Below, piece after piece: positions 25,074 to 32,867 of a stretch of DNA of 64,000 nucleotides; the stretch's first letter is position 1, and every line of letters begins with the position of its first letter. The notes beneath the pieces were generated by a model. That model saw only the letters and a list, made by a program, of their open reading frames with translations, did not search any database and had not been told where the DNA came from. The DNA lies in the NCBI RefSeq assembly GCF_019145475.1, contig NZ_JAHTKI010000010.1:186001-250000 (forward strand), written 5' to 3'. Source of the DNA: Pseudomonas botevensis (lineage in GTDB: Bacteria > Pseudomonadota > Gammaproteobacteria > Pseudomonadales > Pseudomonadaceae). The position numbers were made by a program, and so were the translations under genes.

Positions 25074-25520
25074 TTACTTCACGGTCGCCAGATCACCCTT
25101 CAACGCAACCCCGGCCATGATCGCGCCCGCGTGGCACTCGTAGGTCGTCGGGTCTTTGCGTTCGTTGCTCTTGTAGAAGCTGACGATGTTGGTCACGGCG
25201 TTGGCACCGGCGTTTTTGGCGGCCTGGTGCAGGCTGATGATTGCCGACTGCACCACCCATTCGCAGGCTTCGGTGTCGGACTTGTTGAACGCGTTGGTTT
25301 TCTTGTTGGTCACGGCGCCGGGACTGATGACGCTGACTTTGCCGGCCGGGGTGTTGCCGGCCAGGTAGAACTTCACGCTGCCGTCGATCTTGCCGGTGCG
25401 GGTCGCTTCGGCGACGGCTTTGTCGAACGGCAGGAACACCGGCGTGTCGCGGGCCTGGCTGACGGCCGGCAAGGCGCAGATCAGCAGGGTGGCGGCGGCA
25501 GCGAGTTTGTTGAAGCGCAT
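25074..25520 (-). CDS. Small secreted protein of unknown function (paralogue B)
   Basis: 148 residues: signal peptide (cut near SQA-R, about 23), then the same domain as its downstream neighbour, sharing IDGSVKFYLAGN, NKSDTEACEW, GANAVTNIVSFY, TYEC and VALKGDL. AAGGAG eight bases before the ATG sets the start. It begins only 30 bases after the apeR stop on the same strand, so it may be the tail of the aryl polyene transcript. Function unknown; secretion and the disulphide-prone pair suggest a periplasmic or envelope role. Confidence 0.8.
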   Translation of the reverse strand: MRFNKLAAAATLLICALPAVSQARDTPVFLPFDKAVAEATRTGKIDGSVKFYLAGNTPAGKVSVISPGAVTNKKTNAFNKSDTEACEWVVQSAIISLHQAAKNAGANAVTNIVSFYKSNERKDPTTYECHAGAIMAGVALKGDLATVK

Positions 25521-25550
25521 GTGAGGTCTCCTTGACCTGGATTACGACGG

Positions 25551-26777
25551 TTATGACCAGCGGCGGAAGATCAGCGACGTGTTGACCCCGCCAAAGGCGA
25601 AATTGTTGTTCATCACGTAGTCGTGGTGCATCTGGCGGAATTCGCCACGCAGGTAATCGAGTTTGCCGCAGTGCGGATCGACCTCGTCGAGGTTGAGCGT
25701 ATGCACGTACAGGTCGCGGTTGAGCATTTCGATGCTGAACCACGACTCCAGCGCACCGCAGGCACCGAGGGTGTGGCCAAGGAAGCTTTTCTGCGAGCTG
25801 ATCGGCATGCGTTCGCCGAACAGGCTGCTGGTGGCCAGGGTTTCGGCGATGTCGCCTTGTTCGGTGGCGGTGCCGTGACCGTTCACGTAGCCGATGACGT
25901 CGGGCGTGAGGCCGGCGTCTTCCAGCGCGAGTTCCATGGCGCGGCGCATGGTGGCCTGTTCGGGGCGGGTGGTGTGCTGGCCGTCGGCGTTGCTGCCGAA
26001 ACCGACGATTTCGGCGTGGATCCGCGCGCCACGGGCGAGGGCGTGTTCCAGCTCTTCGAGGACCAGCATGCCACCGCCTTCGCCGATCACCAGACCGTCG
26101 CGACCCTTGTCATACGGACGCGGGCTGGTGTGCGGCGCATCGTTTTTCAGGCTGGTGGCGTACAGCGCATCGAAGACCATGGCTTCGGTCGGGCAGAGTT
26201 CTTCGGCACCACCGGCGAGCATCAGTGGCAGGCGACCGAACTTGATCGCCTCGTAGGCATAGCCGATGCCCTGGCTGCCGCTGGTGCAGGCGCTGGACGT
26301 CGGGATCAGGCGACCGGTGAGGCCGAAGAAGATGCTGATGTTCGCCGCCGTGGTGTGCGGCATCATCCGCACGTAGGAGTTGGCGTTGAGGCCTTCGGCG
26401 ACCGAGTTGAGCAGCATGTTGCCGAACGCCTTGATCTCGTCGGTGCTGCCGGTGGACGAACCACAGGCCACGCCCATGCGGCCGTCCTTGATCGATTCGT
26501 CGCCGAGCAATCCGGCGTCGGCCAGGGCCTGTTCCGCCGCCCCGACCGCCAGGCGCGAAACCCGGCCCATGCTGCGCAATTGCTTGCGCGTCCAGTGCGC
26601 CGGCACCAGGAAGTCATCGATCGGCCCGGCCAGCCGGGTGTTGAGCTCGCTGAAACGATCCCACTCGTCCATCCGGCGGATGCCGCTGCGGTTGGCCGCA
26701 AAGTTGCCGGCGATGGTTTCCCAGTCGCTGCCCAGCGAAGTGATGCCGGCCATGCCGGTGACGACAACGCGCTTCAT
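25551..26777 (-). CDS. apeR: Aryl polyene 3-oxoacyl-ACP synthase ApeR
   Basis: FabF/FabB-like ketosynthase of 408 residues with an intact active site: Cys in SSACTSGSQG, His in NGHGTATEQGD and His in FLGHTLGACGA; C-terminal NNNFAFGGVN. In characterised APE systems ApeR helps start or extend the polyene. The ATG at 26777 shares one base with the apeQ stop (TGATG). Last gene of the polyene operon proper. Confidence 0.88.
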   Translation of the reverse strand: MKRVVVTGMAGITSLGSDWETIAGNFAANRSGIRRMDEWDRFSELNTRLAGPIDDFLVPAHWTRKQLRSMGRVSRLAVGAAEQALADAGLLGDESIKDGRMGVACGSSTGSTDEIKAFGNMLLNSVAEGLNANSYVRMMPHTTAANISIFFGLTGRLIPTSSACTSGSQGIGYAYEAIKFGRLPLMLAGGAEELCPTEAMVFDALYATSLKNDAPHTSPRPYDKGRDGLVIGEGGGMLVLEELEHALARGARIHAEIVGFGSNADGQHTTRPEQATMRRAMELALEDAGLTPDVIGYVNGHGTATEQGDIAETLATSSLFGERMPISSQKSFLGHTLGACGALESWFSIEMLNRDLYVHTLNLDEVDPHCGKLDYLRGEFRQMHHDYVMNNNFAFGGVNTSLIFRRWS

Positions 26778-27505
26778 CAGCACAAGCCTCCGTTGACTGC
26801 CAGCACCTGGCGGGTGATGTACGAGGCTTCCGCCGACATCAGGAAATTCACCGCGCCGGCCACTTCTTCGGGCGTGCCCATGCGTTGTGCGGGGATCATT
26901 TTCATCAGCTCTTCGACCGGCACGTTTTCGTCGAGCATCGCGGTGTCGATCAGACCCGGCGCGACGCAGTTGACTGTGATTTTGCGCTTGGCCAGCTCGA
27001 TCGCCAACGCTTTCGCCGCGCCGATCACCCCGGCCTTCGAAGCGCTGTAATTGACCTGGCCACGGTTGCCGATCAGCCCCGAGACCGAGGTGATGCACAC
27101 GATGCGACCGGCGGCACGGCGCCGGATCATCGGCATCATGACCGGGTGCAGGACGTTGTAGAAACCGTCGAGGTTGGTGCGCAGTACCACGTCCCAGTCG
27201 TCATCGCCCAGGGCCGGAAACGCGCCGTCACGGGTCAGCCCGGCATTGAGCACCACGCCATAGTACGCGCCGTGGGTGTCGACATCGGCTTCGAGAATGC
27301 GTTTGCAGGCTTCGCGGTCGGCGACGTCGAATTGCAGGACGCGGGCCTTGCGCCCCAGTGCTTCGATTTCGCCTTGCACCGCATGCGCCTCGGCCACGCC
27401 GCTGCGGCAATGCACGACGATGTCATGGCCGGCCTCGGCCAGGCGCAAGGCGATGGCGCGGCCGATGCCACGGCTGGAGCCGGTGACCAGGATGGATTCA
27501 GTCAT
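26777..27505 (-). CDS. apeQ: Aryl polyene 3-oxoacyl-ACP reductase ApeQ
   Basis: FabG-like short-chain dehydrogenase, 242 residues, reducing the beta-keto group after each condensation. The NADPH loop GSSRGIGRAIA lies near 9-19; the catalytic Ser is in ITSVSG and Tyr/Lys in YSASK; C-terminal VNGG. The start at 27505 overlaps apeP by 8 bases. Sits between ketosynthases and dehydratase as in known APE loci. Confidence 0.88.
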   Translation of the reverse strand: MTESILVTGSSRGIGRAIALRLAEAGHDIVVHCRSGVAEAHAVQGEIEALGRKARVLQFDVADREACKRILEADVDTHGAYYGVVLNAGLTRDGAFPALGDDDWDVVLRTNLDGFYNVLHPVMMPMIRRRAAGRIVCITSVSGLIGNRGQVNYSASKAGVIGAAKALAIELAKRKITVNCVAPGLIDTAMLDENVPVEELMKMIPAQRMGTPEEVAGAVNFLMSAEASYITRQVLAVNGGLC

Positions 27506-27962
27506 CGTGCGACTCCTTGTTCTGTTCAAGATACTGCGCTGCCTGGGGCGGACGGAAAACGTTGAGCCGGGCGCTGGCCTTGATGCCGGGCGCATTGATA
27601 TGGCATTCGAACACACCCATGCCGTTGTCATCCTCCAGCGAGCGGATGCCGTGGATGGTCAGTTCGCTGCCCGCCGGGAAGGACTCGACGTTGCACTCGA
27701 ACTTGCGGGTGCCGAGCAGGAAACCCAGCGCCACCGGATTGCCTTTCTGCCGCGCGTGGCAACCGGCGAAGGCCGCGACGCTTTGCGCCATCAGTTCGAT
27801 GCCGACCCATGCCGGCAGGCTGCCGTCGGGCAGGTTGAACAGGCCGTCGGGTTTGACCGTGAGGCGGGTGTGGATCTGTTCTTCGTCGAAGCTCAGGATC
27901 CGGTCGATCAGAATCATGTCGCCAGCGTGGGGCAGCAGTTCGGCGAGCGGCCAGTCGGTCAT
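27498..27962 (-). CDS. apeP: Aryl polyene dehydratase ApeP (hotdog fold)
   Basis: 154 residues, FabA/FabZ-type hotdog: PHAGDMILIDRI near the N-terminus carries the His of the active site, with WVGIELMAQSVAAF forming the central helix. In studied systems ApeP works as a heterodimer with a second hotdog protein ApeI; here the candidate partner is the C-terminal domain of the ligase at 39400-41079. ATGA overlap with apeO. Confidence 0.85.
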   Translation of the reverse strand: MTDWPLAELLPHAGDMILIDRILSFDEEQIHTRLTVKPDGLFNLPDGSLPAWVGIELMAQSVAAFAGCHARQKGNPVALGFLLGTRKFECNVESFPAGSELTIHGIRSLEDDNGMGVFECHINAPGIKASARLNVFRPPQAAQYLEQNKESHDD

Positions 27963-29155
27963 GGGGCGTCTCCGATAATCAGGCTGACGTTATTGCCACC
28001 GAAGGCAAACGAGTTGCTCATCAGGTAGCGGGGTGCAATGGACGACAGGCGTTCGCTCGCGGTCACCCACTTGAGCGGCGGCAGGGCCGGATCGGCCTGG
28101 CCGTCCCAGACATGGGGCGGCAAGGCGTGGTCGGGATTGTCGTCGCTCAGGCTCAGCCAGCAGAACGCCGCTTCCAGCGCACCGGCGGCACCGAGGGTGT
28201 GGCCGGTCATCGGCTTGCTCGAAGAACACGCCACGCCCTGGGGGAACAGCGTGGCGACGGCGAGGCTTTCCATGGCGTCGTTGTGCTGGGTGGCGGTGCC
28301 GTGCAGGTTCAGATAGTTGATCTGCGTGGCTTGCAGTTGTGCCCGGTCGAGGGCCTTTTGCATCGCTTGCAGGGCGCCCCGGCCCGACGGCTCCGGAGCG
28401 GAAATATGGTGAGCGTCGGAACTGGCCCCGGCGCCCAGCAGGGCGATGGCCGGGCCGCTGCCGCGCTGCTTGCTCATCACGAACAACACCGCCGCTTCGC
28501 CGATGTTGATGCCGTTGCGATTGGCCGAGAACGGATTACAGCGCTCACCGGACACTGCTTCCAGCGCGGAAAAGCCGTTGAGGGTCAGTTTGCACAGGCT
28601 GTCGACGCCGCCGCACAGCACCGCGTCGCACAGGCCGAGATCGAGCAACCGCCGGGCGCTCATCAAGGCCCGGGCGCTGGAGGTACAGGCGGTGGAAATC
28701 ACATACGCCGGGCCGCTCAGTTGCAGCCACTCGGCGAGGAAATTCGCCGGAGCGCCAAGCTCCTGTTGCCGGTAGTCGTAGTCGGCGGGGAACTGCCCGT
28801 CGCGGATGTACCGGGCCAGACCCTGGCTGGCCTCGTCGATGCCCGAGGTGCTGGTGCCGAGCACCACGGCGATGCGCTCGCGGCCGTAGGCCTGGATCGC
28901 CTGTTCGATGTCGGCGCGGATCTGCAACGCGGCTTCCAGCAGCAGTCGATTGTTGCGGCTGTTGTGTTGCGCGCAGTGCGCCGGGATCGGCGCCAGTGCG
29001 CCCTGTACGCCGGCCACTGGCAGCTCGCGCTCGGGCACCCAGCCGGATTCGTGGCGCATGCCCGAGCAGTCGCCGGCGAACAGGTTGCGCGCGACTTCCT
29101 GCTTGTCGCGGCCGAGGGCGCAGATCACGCCGAGGGCATTCAGATAGGCGGTCAT
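27959..29155 (-). CDS. apeO: Aryl polyene 3-oxoacyl-ACP synthase ApeO
   Basis: 398-residue ketosynthase with Cys in ISTACTSSAR, His in NLHGTATQHND and His in MTGHTLGAAGA; C-terminal NSFAFGGNN. ApeO-type synthases pair with the chain-length-factor-like ApeC (here at 42923-43642) to elongate the polyene. ATGA overlaps join it to both neighbours. Confidence 0.88.
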   Translation of the reverse strand: MTAYLNALGVICALGRDKQEVARNLFAGDCSGMRHESGWVPERELPVAGVQGALAPIPAHCAQHNSRNNRLLLEAALQIRADIEQAIQAYGRERIAVVLGTSTSGIDEASQGLARYIRDGQFPADYDYRQQELGAPANFLAEWLQLSGPAYVISTACTSSARALMSARRLLDLGLCDAVLCGGVDSLCKLTLNGFSALEAVSGERCNPFSANRNGINIGEAAVLFVMSKQRGSGPAIALLGAGASSDAHHISAPEPSGRGALQAMQKALDRAQLQATQINYLNLHGTATQHNDAMESLAVATLFPQGVACSSSKPMTGHTLGAAGALEAAFCWLSLSDDNPDHALPPHVWDGQADPALPPLKWVTASERLSSIAPRYLMSNSFAFGGNNVSLIIGDAP

Positions 29156-29634
29156 GGTGTCGGTTCACCGAGTGGAGAAACGCGATACTGCGGGCCTTGG
29201 GGCAGGTTCAATTCGAAGCTCAACGGTTGTGAATAACGGATGTCCCAGCGCGCCGGCAGGGAGCGTTGCCCGCCCTGCTGCTGCGCGGTGGGGTAATTGA
29301 GTGCCAGTTCACCGGACGGCGTCAGGGCGAACAGCAGCGCAGCGAACAGCTCTCGCGCTTCCGGGTTGGGCGGCAGCAAGCCATCGGCCTGCCAGCGTCC
29401 GTCGATCAGTTGCTGACGGGCCTGGGGGATGCCCAGCGGATCCATCATCGACCAGCGAATGCCCGGGCCTTCGCGCTGGATCACCAGCAGCCAGTCCTGC
29501 CGCTGTTCGGCCTGCACGCGTTCGATGTGCAGTTGCAGCGGCAGAGGCAACGTCGGGTTGCCGGCCGGCAGCGGGGCCTGGCTGGCGCAGGCGCTCAACA
29601 GCAAGGTGAAGGCGAGCACCATGAGTCGCCACAC
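29152..29634 (-). CDS. apeN: DUF3261-type outer-membrane lipoprotein (ApeN)
   Basis: 160 residues. Signal peptide with lipobox LLSAC (Cys near residue 16, no Asp at +2, so outer-membrane sorting is expected). The rest is beta-rich with LTPSGELALNYP and WDIRYSQPLSF, matching the DUF3261 family found in APE clusters, thought to help move or anchor the lipid product. I chose the GTG at 29634 because AAGGA lies 5 bases upstream; an in-frame ATG at 29622 is possible. It is the only operon gene preceded by a sizeable gap, which is filled by a REPIN. Confidence 0.8.
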   Translation of the reverse strand: MWRLMVLAFTLLLSACASQAPLPAGNPTLPLPLQLHIERVQAEQRQDWLLVIQREGPGIRWSMMDPLGIPQARQQLIDGRWQADGLLPPNPEARELFAALLFALTPSGELALNYPTAQQQGGQRSLPARWDIRYSQPLSFELNLPQGPQYRVSPLGEPTP

Positions 29635-29643
29635 TGCCGTCCT

Positions 29644-29733
29644 TGTGGGAGCGTGCTTGCCCGCGAATGCAGACGACCATCCAGCGTGGCAAGCGATAGA
29701 TCTAGCGCTTTTGCGAGCAAGCCCGCCCCCACA
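29644..29733. repeat. REP doublet inside the ape operon
   Basis: TGTGGGAGCGTGCTTGCCCG ... GCGAGCAAGCCCGCCCCCACA, two inverted REP units with about 50 bases between. It fills the 113-base gap between the methyltransferase and apeN genes. Confidence 0.85.
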
Positions 29734-29747
29734 GGTTGTGTGCGACA

Positions 29748-30473
29748 TCAGGAAGCCTCTTCCAGCGGCTTGCGGGCCACGACGTTGACCAGCGTTTCTT
29801 CCCGCTGTCCGAACGGCTTCGGCTGGCGCAAGCCAAGGCGCTCCAGCAAACCGAAATCCTTCGAACGGCTCCACCACAGATACGGGTAGGAAACGTTGCG
29901 CTCGCTGAACGCGAAACCCTGCTGGCGAATCATCTGCAGATACTGCGCCGCACTCTTCTGTACATGCATCGGGTGGCGAAACAGCCAGCGGATCACCCAG
30001 GTATCAATGTAGGCCTCGGTGGACTCGGCGAACAGCAGGTAACCGCCCGGTTTCAGCACCCGGTAAAACTCGGCCAGGGCTTTTTCCTGTTCCACCAGAT
30101 GATGGAAGGTCTGGTGACAGAACAGCAGATCGACGCTGGCGTCCGGCACGTTGAGGGTCGCGCAGTCGCTGCCGATCAACTCCACTTCAAAGCCCTGGCG
30201 CGCGGCTTCTTCGGCGCTCAGTTCGAGGCTATGCGGGTCGGCGTCGACGCCGATCAGGCGCTGCGGAGCGAAGGTCTGACGCAGATGGCGGAACGACTTG
30301 CCCTGGCCGCAACCGGCATCCAGCAGCACCGGATTGACGGGCAACGACTCGCCGAACAGCCCGCGCAGATCATTGATCGCGACGCGCAACACGTGGTGCT
30401 GCCAGGTGTGGCTGCGCAGGAACCAGAAGCCGAAACGGGTTTCCTCGACGTAGCTGTCGCTCAAGTAATTCAT
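29748..30473 (-). CDS. SAM-dependent methyltransferase of the aryl polyene cluster
   Basis: Class I methyltransferase, 241 residues: SAM-binding motif I LLDAGCGQGKSFRHL (about 51-65), acidic motif II IGVDAD, and LFCHQTFHHL. In some APE systems a methyltransferase (ApeB) modifies the aryl head group; this is the natural candidate here, though the site (ring carbon or hydroxyl) cannot be read off. ATGA overlap with the halogenase-like gene upstream suggests both act on the same aryl intermediate. Confidence 0.82.
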   Translation of the reverse strand: MNYLSDSYVEETRFGFWFLRSHTWQHHVLRVAINDLRGLFGESLPVNPVLLDAGCGQGKSFRHLRQTFAPQRLIGVDADPHSLELSAEEAARQGFEVELIGSDCATLNVPDASVDLLFCHQTFHHLVEQEKALAEFYRVLKPGGYLLFAESTEAYIDTWVIRWLFRHPMHVQKSAAQYLQMIRQQGFAFSERNVSYPYLWWSRSKDFGLLERLGLRQPKPFGQREETLVNVVARKPLEEAS

Positions 30474-31717
30474 GGGGCGTCCTTTGCACAGAGTTCGGAA
30501 ATCATCTTCAGCCGGCGGCGCGCTTCGCTGACGAACGGGTTGTGTTCGTCCCAGGCGTAACCGGCGAGGATCGAGCAGATCATGCGACGGATGTCCGCCG
30601 AGCCTTGCTCGTGGAAAATCACGTCCTGGAAGGTCCCGGCGTACCAGCCTTCGACGTAGCTGCGGAAGGTGTCGACGCCGCGTTTCAGCGGCTCGGCAAA
30701 TTCGCTCTGCCAGTCGACGGCCTCGCCTTGCAACTGCCGATGCAGCACAGCGGCGGCCATGCTGGCCGAGCGCATGGCGATGGTGACGCCGGAAGAGAAC
30801 ACCGGATCGAGAAACTCCGCCGCGTTGCCCAGCAGCGCGAAACCCGGACCGTGCAGAGTCTTGACGTTGGCCGCGTAGCCACCGAGGGCGCGCGCCGGGG
30901 TGTCCCACACGGCGTTGCGCAGTACCCCGGCGAGGCTTGGGGTTTGCTCGACGAAACCGCGCAGGCAGGCATCCAGATCGGCGTCGCGGCCGTTGAAGTG
31001 TTCGGCTGCGGCGACCACGCCCACCGAGCAACGGCCGTTGCTGAACGGGATCGTCCAGAACCAGATGTCGCGATGCTGCGGATGGATGCTGACGAGAATT
31101 TTCTCGCGGTCGAACGACGGGTTGTCGATGTGATCTTCGACGTGGGTGAACACCGCCTGGCGCAGCGGGAAATTCGATGGTGCTTCGAGGTCGAGCAGAC
31201 GTGACAACACCCGCCCGTAGCCGCTGGCATCGAGCACGAATTGCGCTTCGACGCGGTATTCGCTGCCGTCCTCGCGGCGTACATCGAGTTGCGGTCGCGT
31301 CTGGGCGAAATCGACGCGGACAATGGCCTCGCCATAGCGGATTTGCGCGCCTTGCAACGCCGCCTGATCGGCCAGCAACTGGTCGAAGTCGGCGCGTTGC
31401 ACCTGGAAGGTCGTCGGTTTGCCGGCGGTGAAGGTGTCACTGAAATCGAACGCGCTGTAGCGCTCGCCCCAGGCGAAGGCCGCACCGGTCTTGCGCTGGA
31501 ATCCGGCGGCATATACCGCGTCGAGCATGCCGGCTTCTTCAACGAAATCCAGGCAATGGCAGAGCAGGCTTTCGCCGATGGAAAACCTTGGGAAATGCTC
31601 GCGCTCGAGCACCAGCACATCATGGCCCTTGCGCTTGAGCAGGGCGGCGGCGATGGCGCCGGACGGGCCGGCGCCGATGATGACCACCTGACGGGATTCC
31701 ATTTCAGCGATTGGCAC
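30470..31717 (-). CDS. Flavin-dependent halogenase-like oxidoreductase
   Basis: 415 residues. FAD loop GAGPSG (15-20), FPRFSIGES (42-50), Lys76 in GFQRKTGAAFAWG at the place of the catalytic lysine of flavin halogenases, the halogenase signature WFWTIP (219-224), and FLDPVFSSG (302-310), the form seen in phenol/pyrrole-type enzymes rather than tryptophan halogenases. Known halogenases need FADH2 from a separate reductase, which is not visible here. Expected role: chlorination or bromination of the aryl head, as in flexirubins and xanthomonadins. The GTG at 31717 has AAGGAG 5 bases upstream. A non-halogenating oxidoreductase of the same superfamily is the alternative. Confidence 0.75.
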   Translation of the reverse strand: MPIAEMESRQVVIIGAGPSGAIAAALLKRKGHDVLVLEREHFPRFSIGESLLCHCLDFVEEAGMLDAVYAAGFQRKTGAAFAWGERYSAFDFSDTFTAGKPTTFQVQRADFDQLLADQAALQGAQIRYGEAIVRVDFAQTRPQLDVRREDGSEYRVEAQFVLDASGYGRVLSRLLDLEAPSNFPLRQAVFTHVEDHIDNPSFDREKILVSIHPQHRDIWFWTIPFSNGRCSVGVVAAAEHFNGRDADLDACLRGFVEQTPSLAGVLRNAVWDTPARALGGYAANVKTLHGPGFALLGNAAEFLDPVFSSGVTIAMRSASMAAAVLHRQLQGEAVDWQSEFAEPLKRGVDTFRSYVEGWYAGTFQDVIFHEQGSADIRRMICSILAGYAWDEHNPFVSEARRRLKMISELCAKDAP

Positions 31718-32867
31718 GCGAACTCCTTGCCGGGACGGCGACGTGATGCAGCGATGCACGGTGCAGACCGATCAGGGCCGGCAGCAGCGTCGCGATCAAA
31801 CCCATCAGCATCAGCGCGAAATACAGCGCCGGGCTGATGAGCTGCTGGTGCAGCAAGAGATTCAGAAAGACGATTTCGCTCAAGCCGCGAATGTTCAGCA
31901 GCACGCTTTCACGCCAGCGGCTGGCGCCTTCGAACGACGCGCCGGCCCAGCCGAGGCCGAGCCAGTTGCCCAGCAGTTTGCTGATGATCGGCAACAGCAG
32001 CAGTGCCGCCCATTGACCGAGGCTCAGGCTGGACAGCGCACTGTGGACGTCGATCTGGACGATGCCGAAGGTGAGGATCAGCGGAATCGCGATCCACGTC
32101 TGCAAGCGGCTCATCCAGCGTGTCGGCAGCGGCAATACCAGCGGCACTTTGAGCAGCGCCATGCACAACAGGTAGCCGATGCCGAAGATCAGTGCGTTGA
32201 GTTTGAAATGCTCGGCGACCACCAGCAACGCGAAGAAACCGATGCTGAAGGTCAGTGGCTTGCGCAGCCCCAATACGCGCAGCAGCAACGGCGTACAGGC
32301 CAGCCCCAGCGGCAGCAGCAGGCTGCTCAGATGCAGGCTGCCCTGGGCGAGGCCGAACAGGGTCCAGCAGGTCAGGTCGATCAGGATCGCGGTCTGCACC
32401 AGACGCCGGGTGGCGGCGGGCGGGTAGTCGATGTGGCGCAGATACAGATAGAGCACCGGGATCGCCGTGATCGCAAACACCAGACCGATGGCCAGCGAAT
32501 GGATCCACGGCTGTGCCGGTAAAAACCAATAAGCCACCGCAAGGCCACAGGCGAACGGTACGGCGAAACTCGGCACGGCGATTTTCACGCTCTGGCGATC
32601 CAGGCGCAGGTCGATCACATCACTGAGGATGTGCCCGAGCAACAGCGCGAAGGCCAGGCTGTAGAGGTTTTTCAGCCACGCCGGGGCGATCAGTTCGGCG
32701 CCGCTGAGGTGCCAGCCCGGCTCGATCCAGAAGTACATCAACAGCGGCAGGCCGAAGCTGGCGAGCAGCAACTGGCTGACAATCGGGATCAGGCCGACAT
32801 GCCGACCGACGCGGGTCGCCACGGCGAACAATGCCAGCGCCATCAGCCAGAACCCGATGACCATCAT
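31704..32867 (-). CDS. CPA2-type cation/proton antiporter-like membrane protein
   Basis: 387 residues, about 11-12 membrane helices across the whole length, resembling the membrane part of Kef/CPA2 antiporters without cytosolic TrkA domains. Conserved-looking spots: LLGHILSDVIDLRLD and LNIRGLSEIVFLN, the latter in the place of the family's late GLRGA-type helix. It overlaps the exporter gene by ATGA and the halogenase gene by 14 bases, so it belongs to the operon. It may couple the proton gradient to pigment export or be needed for pigment function; inference only. Confidence 0.72.
   Translation of the reverse strand: MMVIGFWLMALALFAVATRVGRHVGLIPIVSQLLLASFGLPLLMYFWIEPGWHLSGAELIAPAWLKNLYSLAFALLLGHILSDVIDLRLDRQSVKIAVPSFAVPFACGLAVAYWFLPAQPWIHSLAIGLVFAITAIPVLYLYLRHIDYPPAATRRLVQTAILIDLTCWTLFGLAQGSLHLSSLLLPLGLACTPLLLRVLGLRKPLTFSIGFFALLVVAEHFKLNALIFGIGYLLCMALLKVPLVLPLPTRWMSRLQTWIAIPLILTFGIVQIDVHSALSSLSLGQWAALLLLPIISKLLGNWLGLGWAGASFEGASRWRESVLLNIRGLSEIVFLNLLLHQQLISPALYFALMLMGLIATLLPALIGLHRASLHHVAVPARSSRANR

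Noticed and set aside
24515..25520. Excinuclease ATPase subunit annotation for the two small secreted proteins
   Set aside because: They have signal peptides, are about 145 residues and lack Walker motifs and zinc fingers of UvrA.
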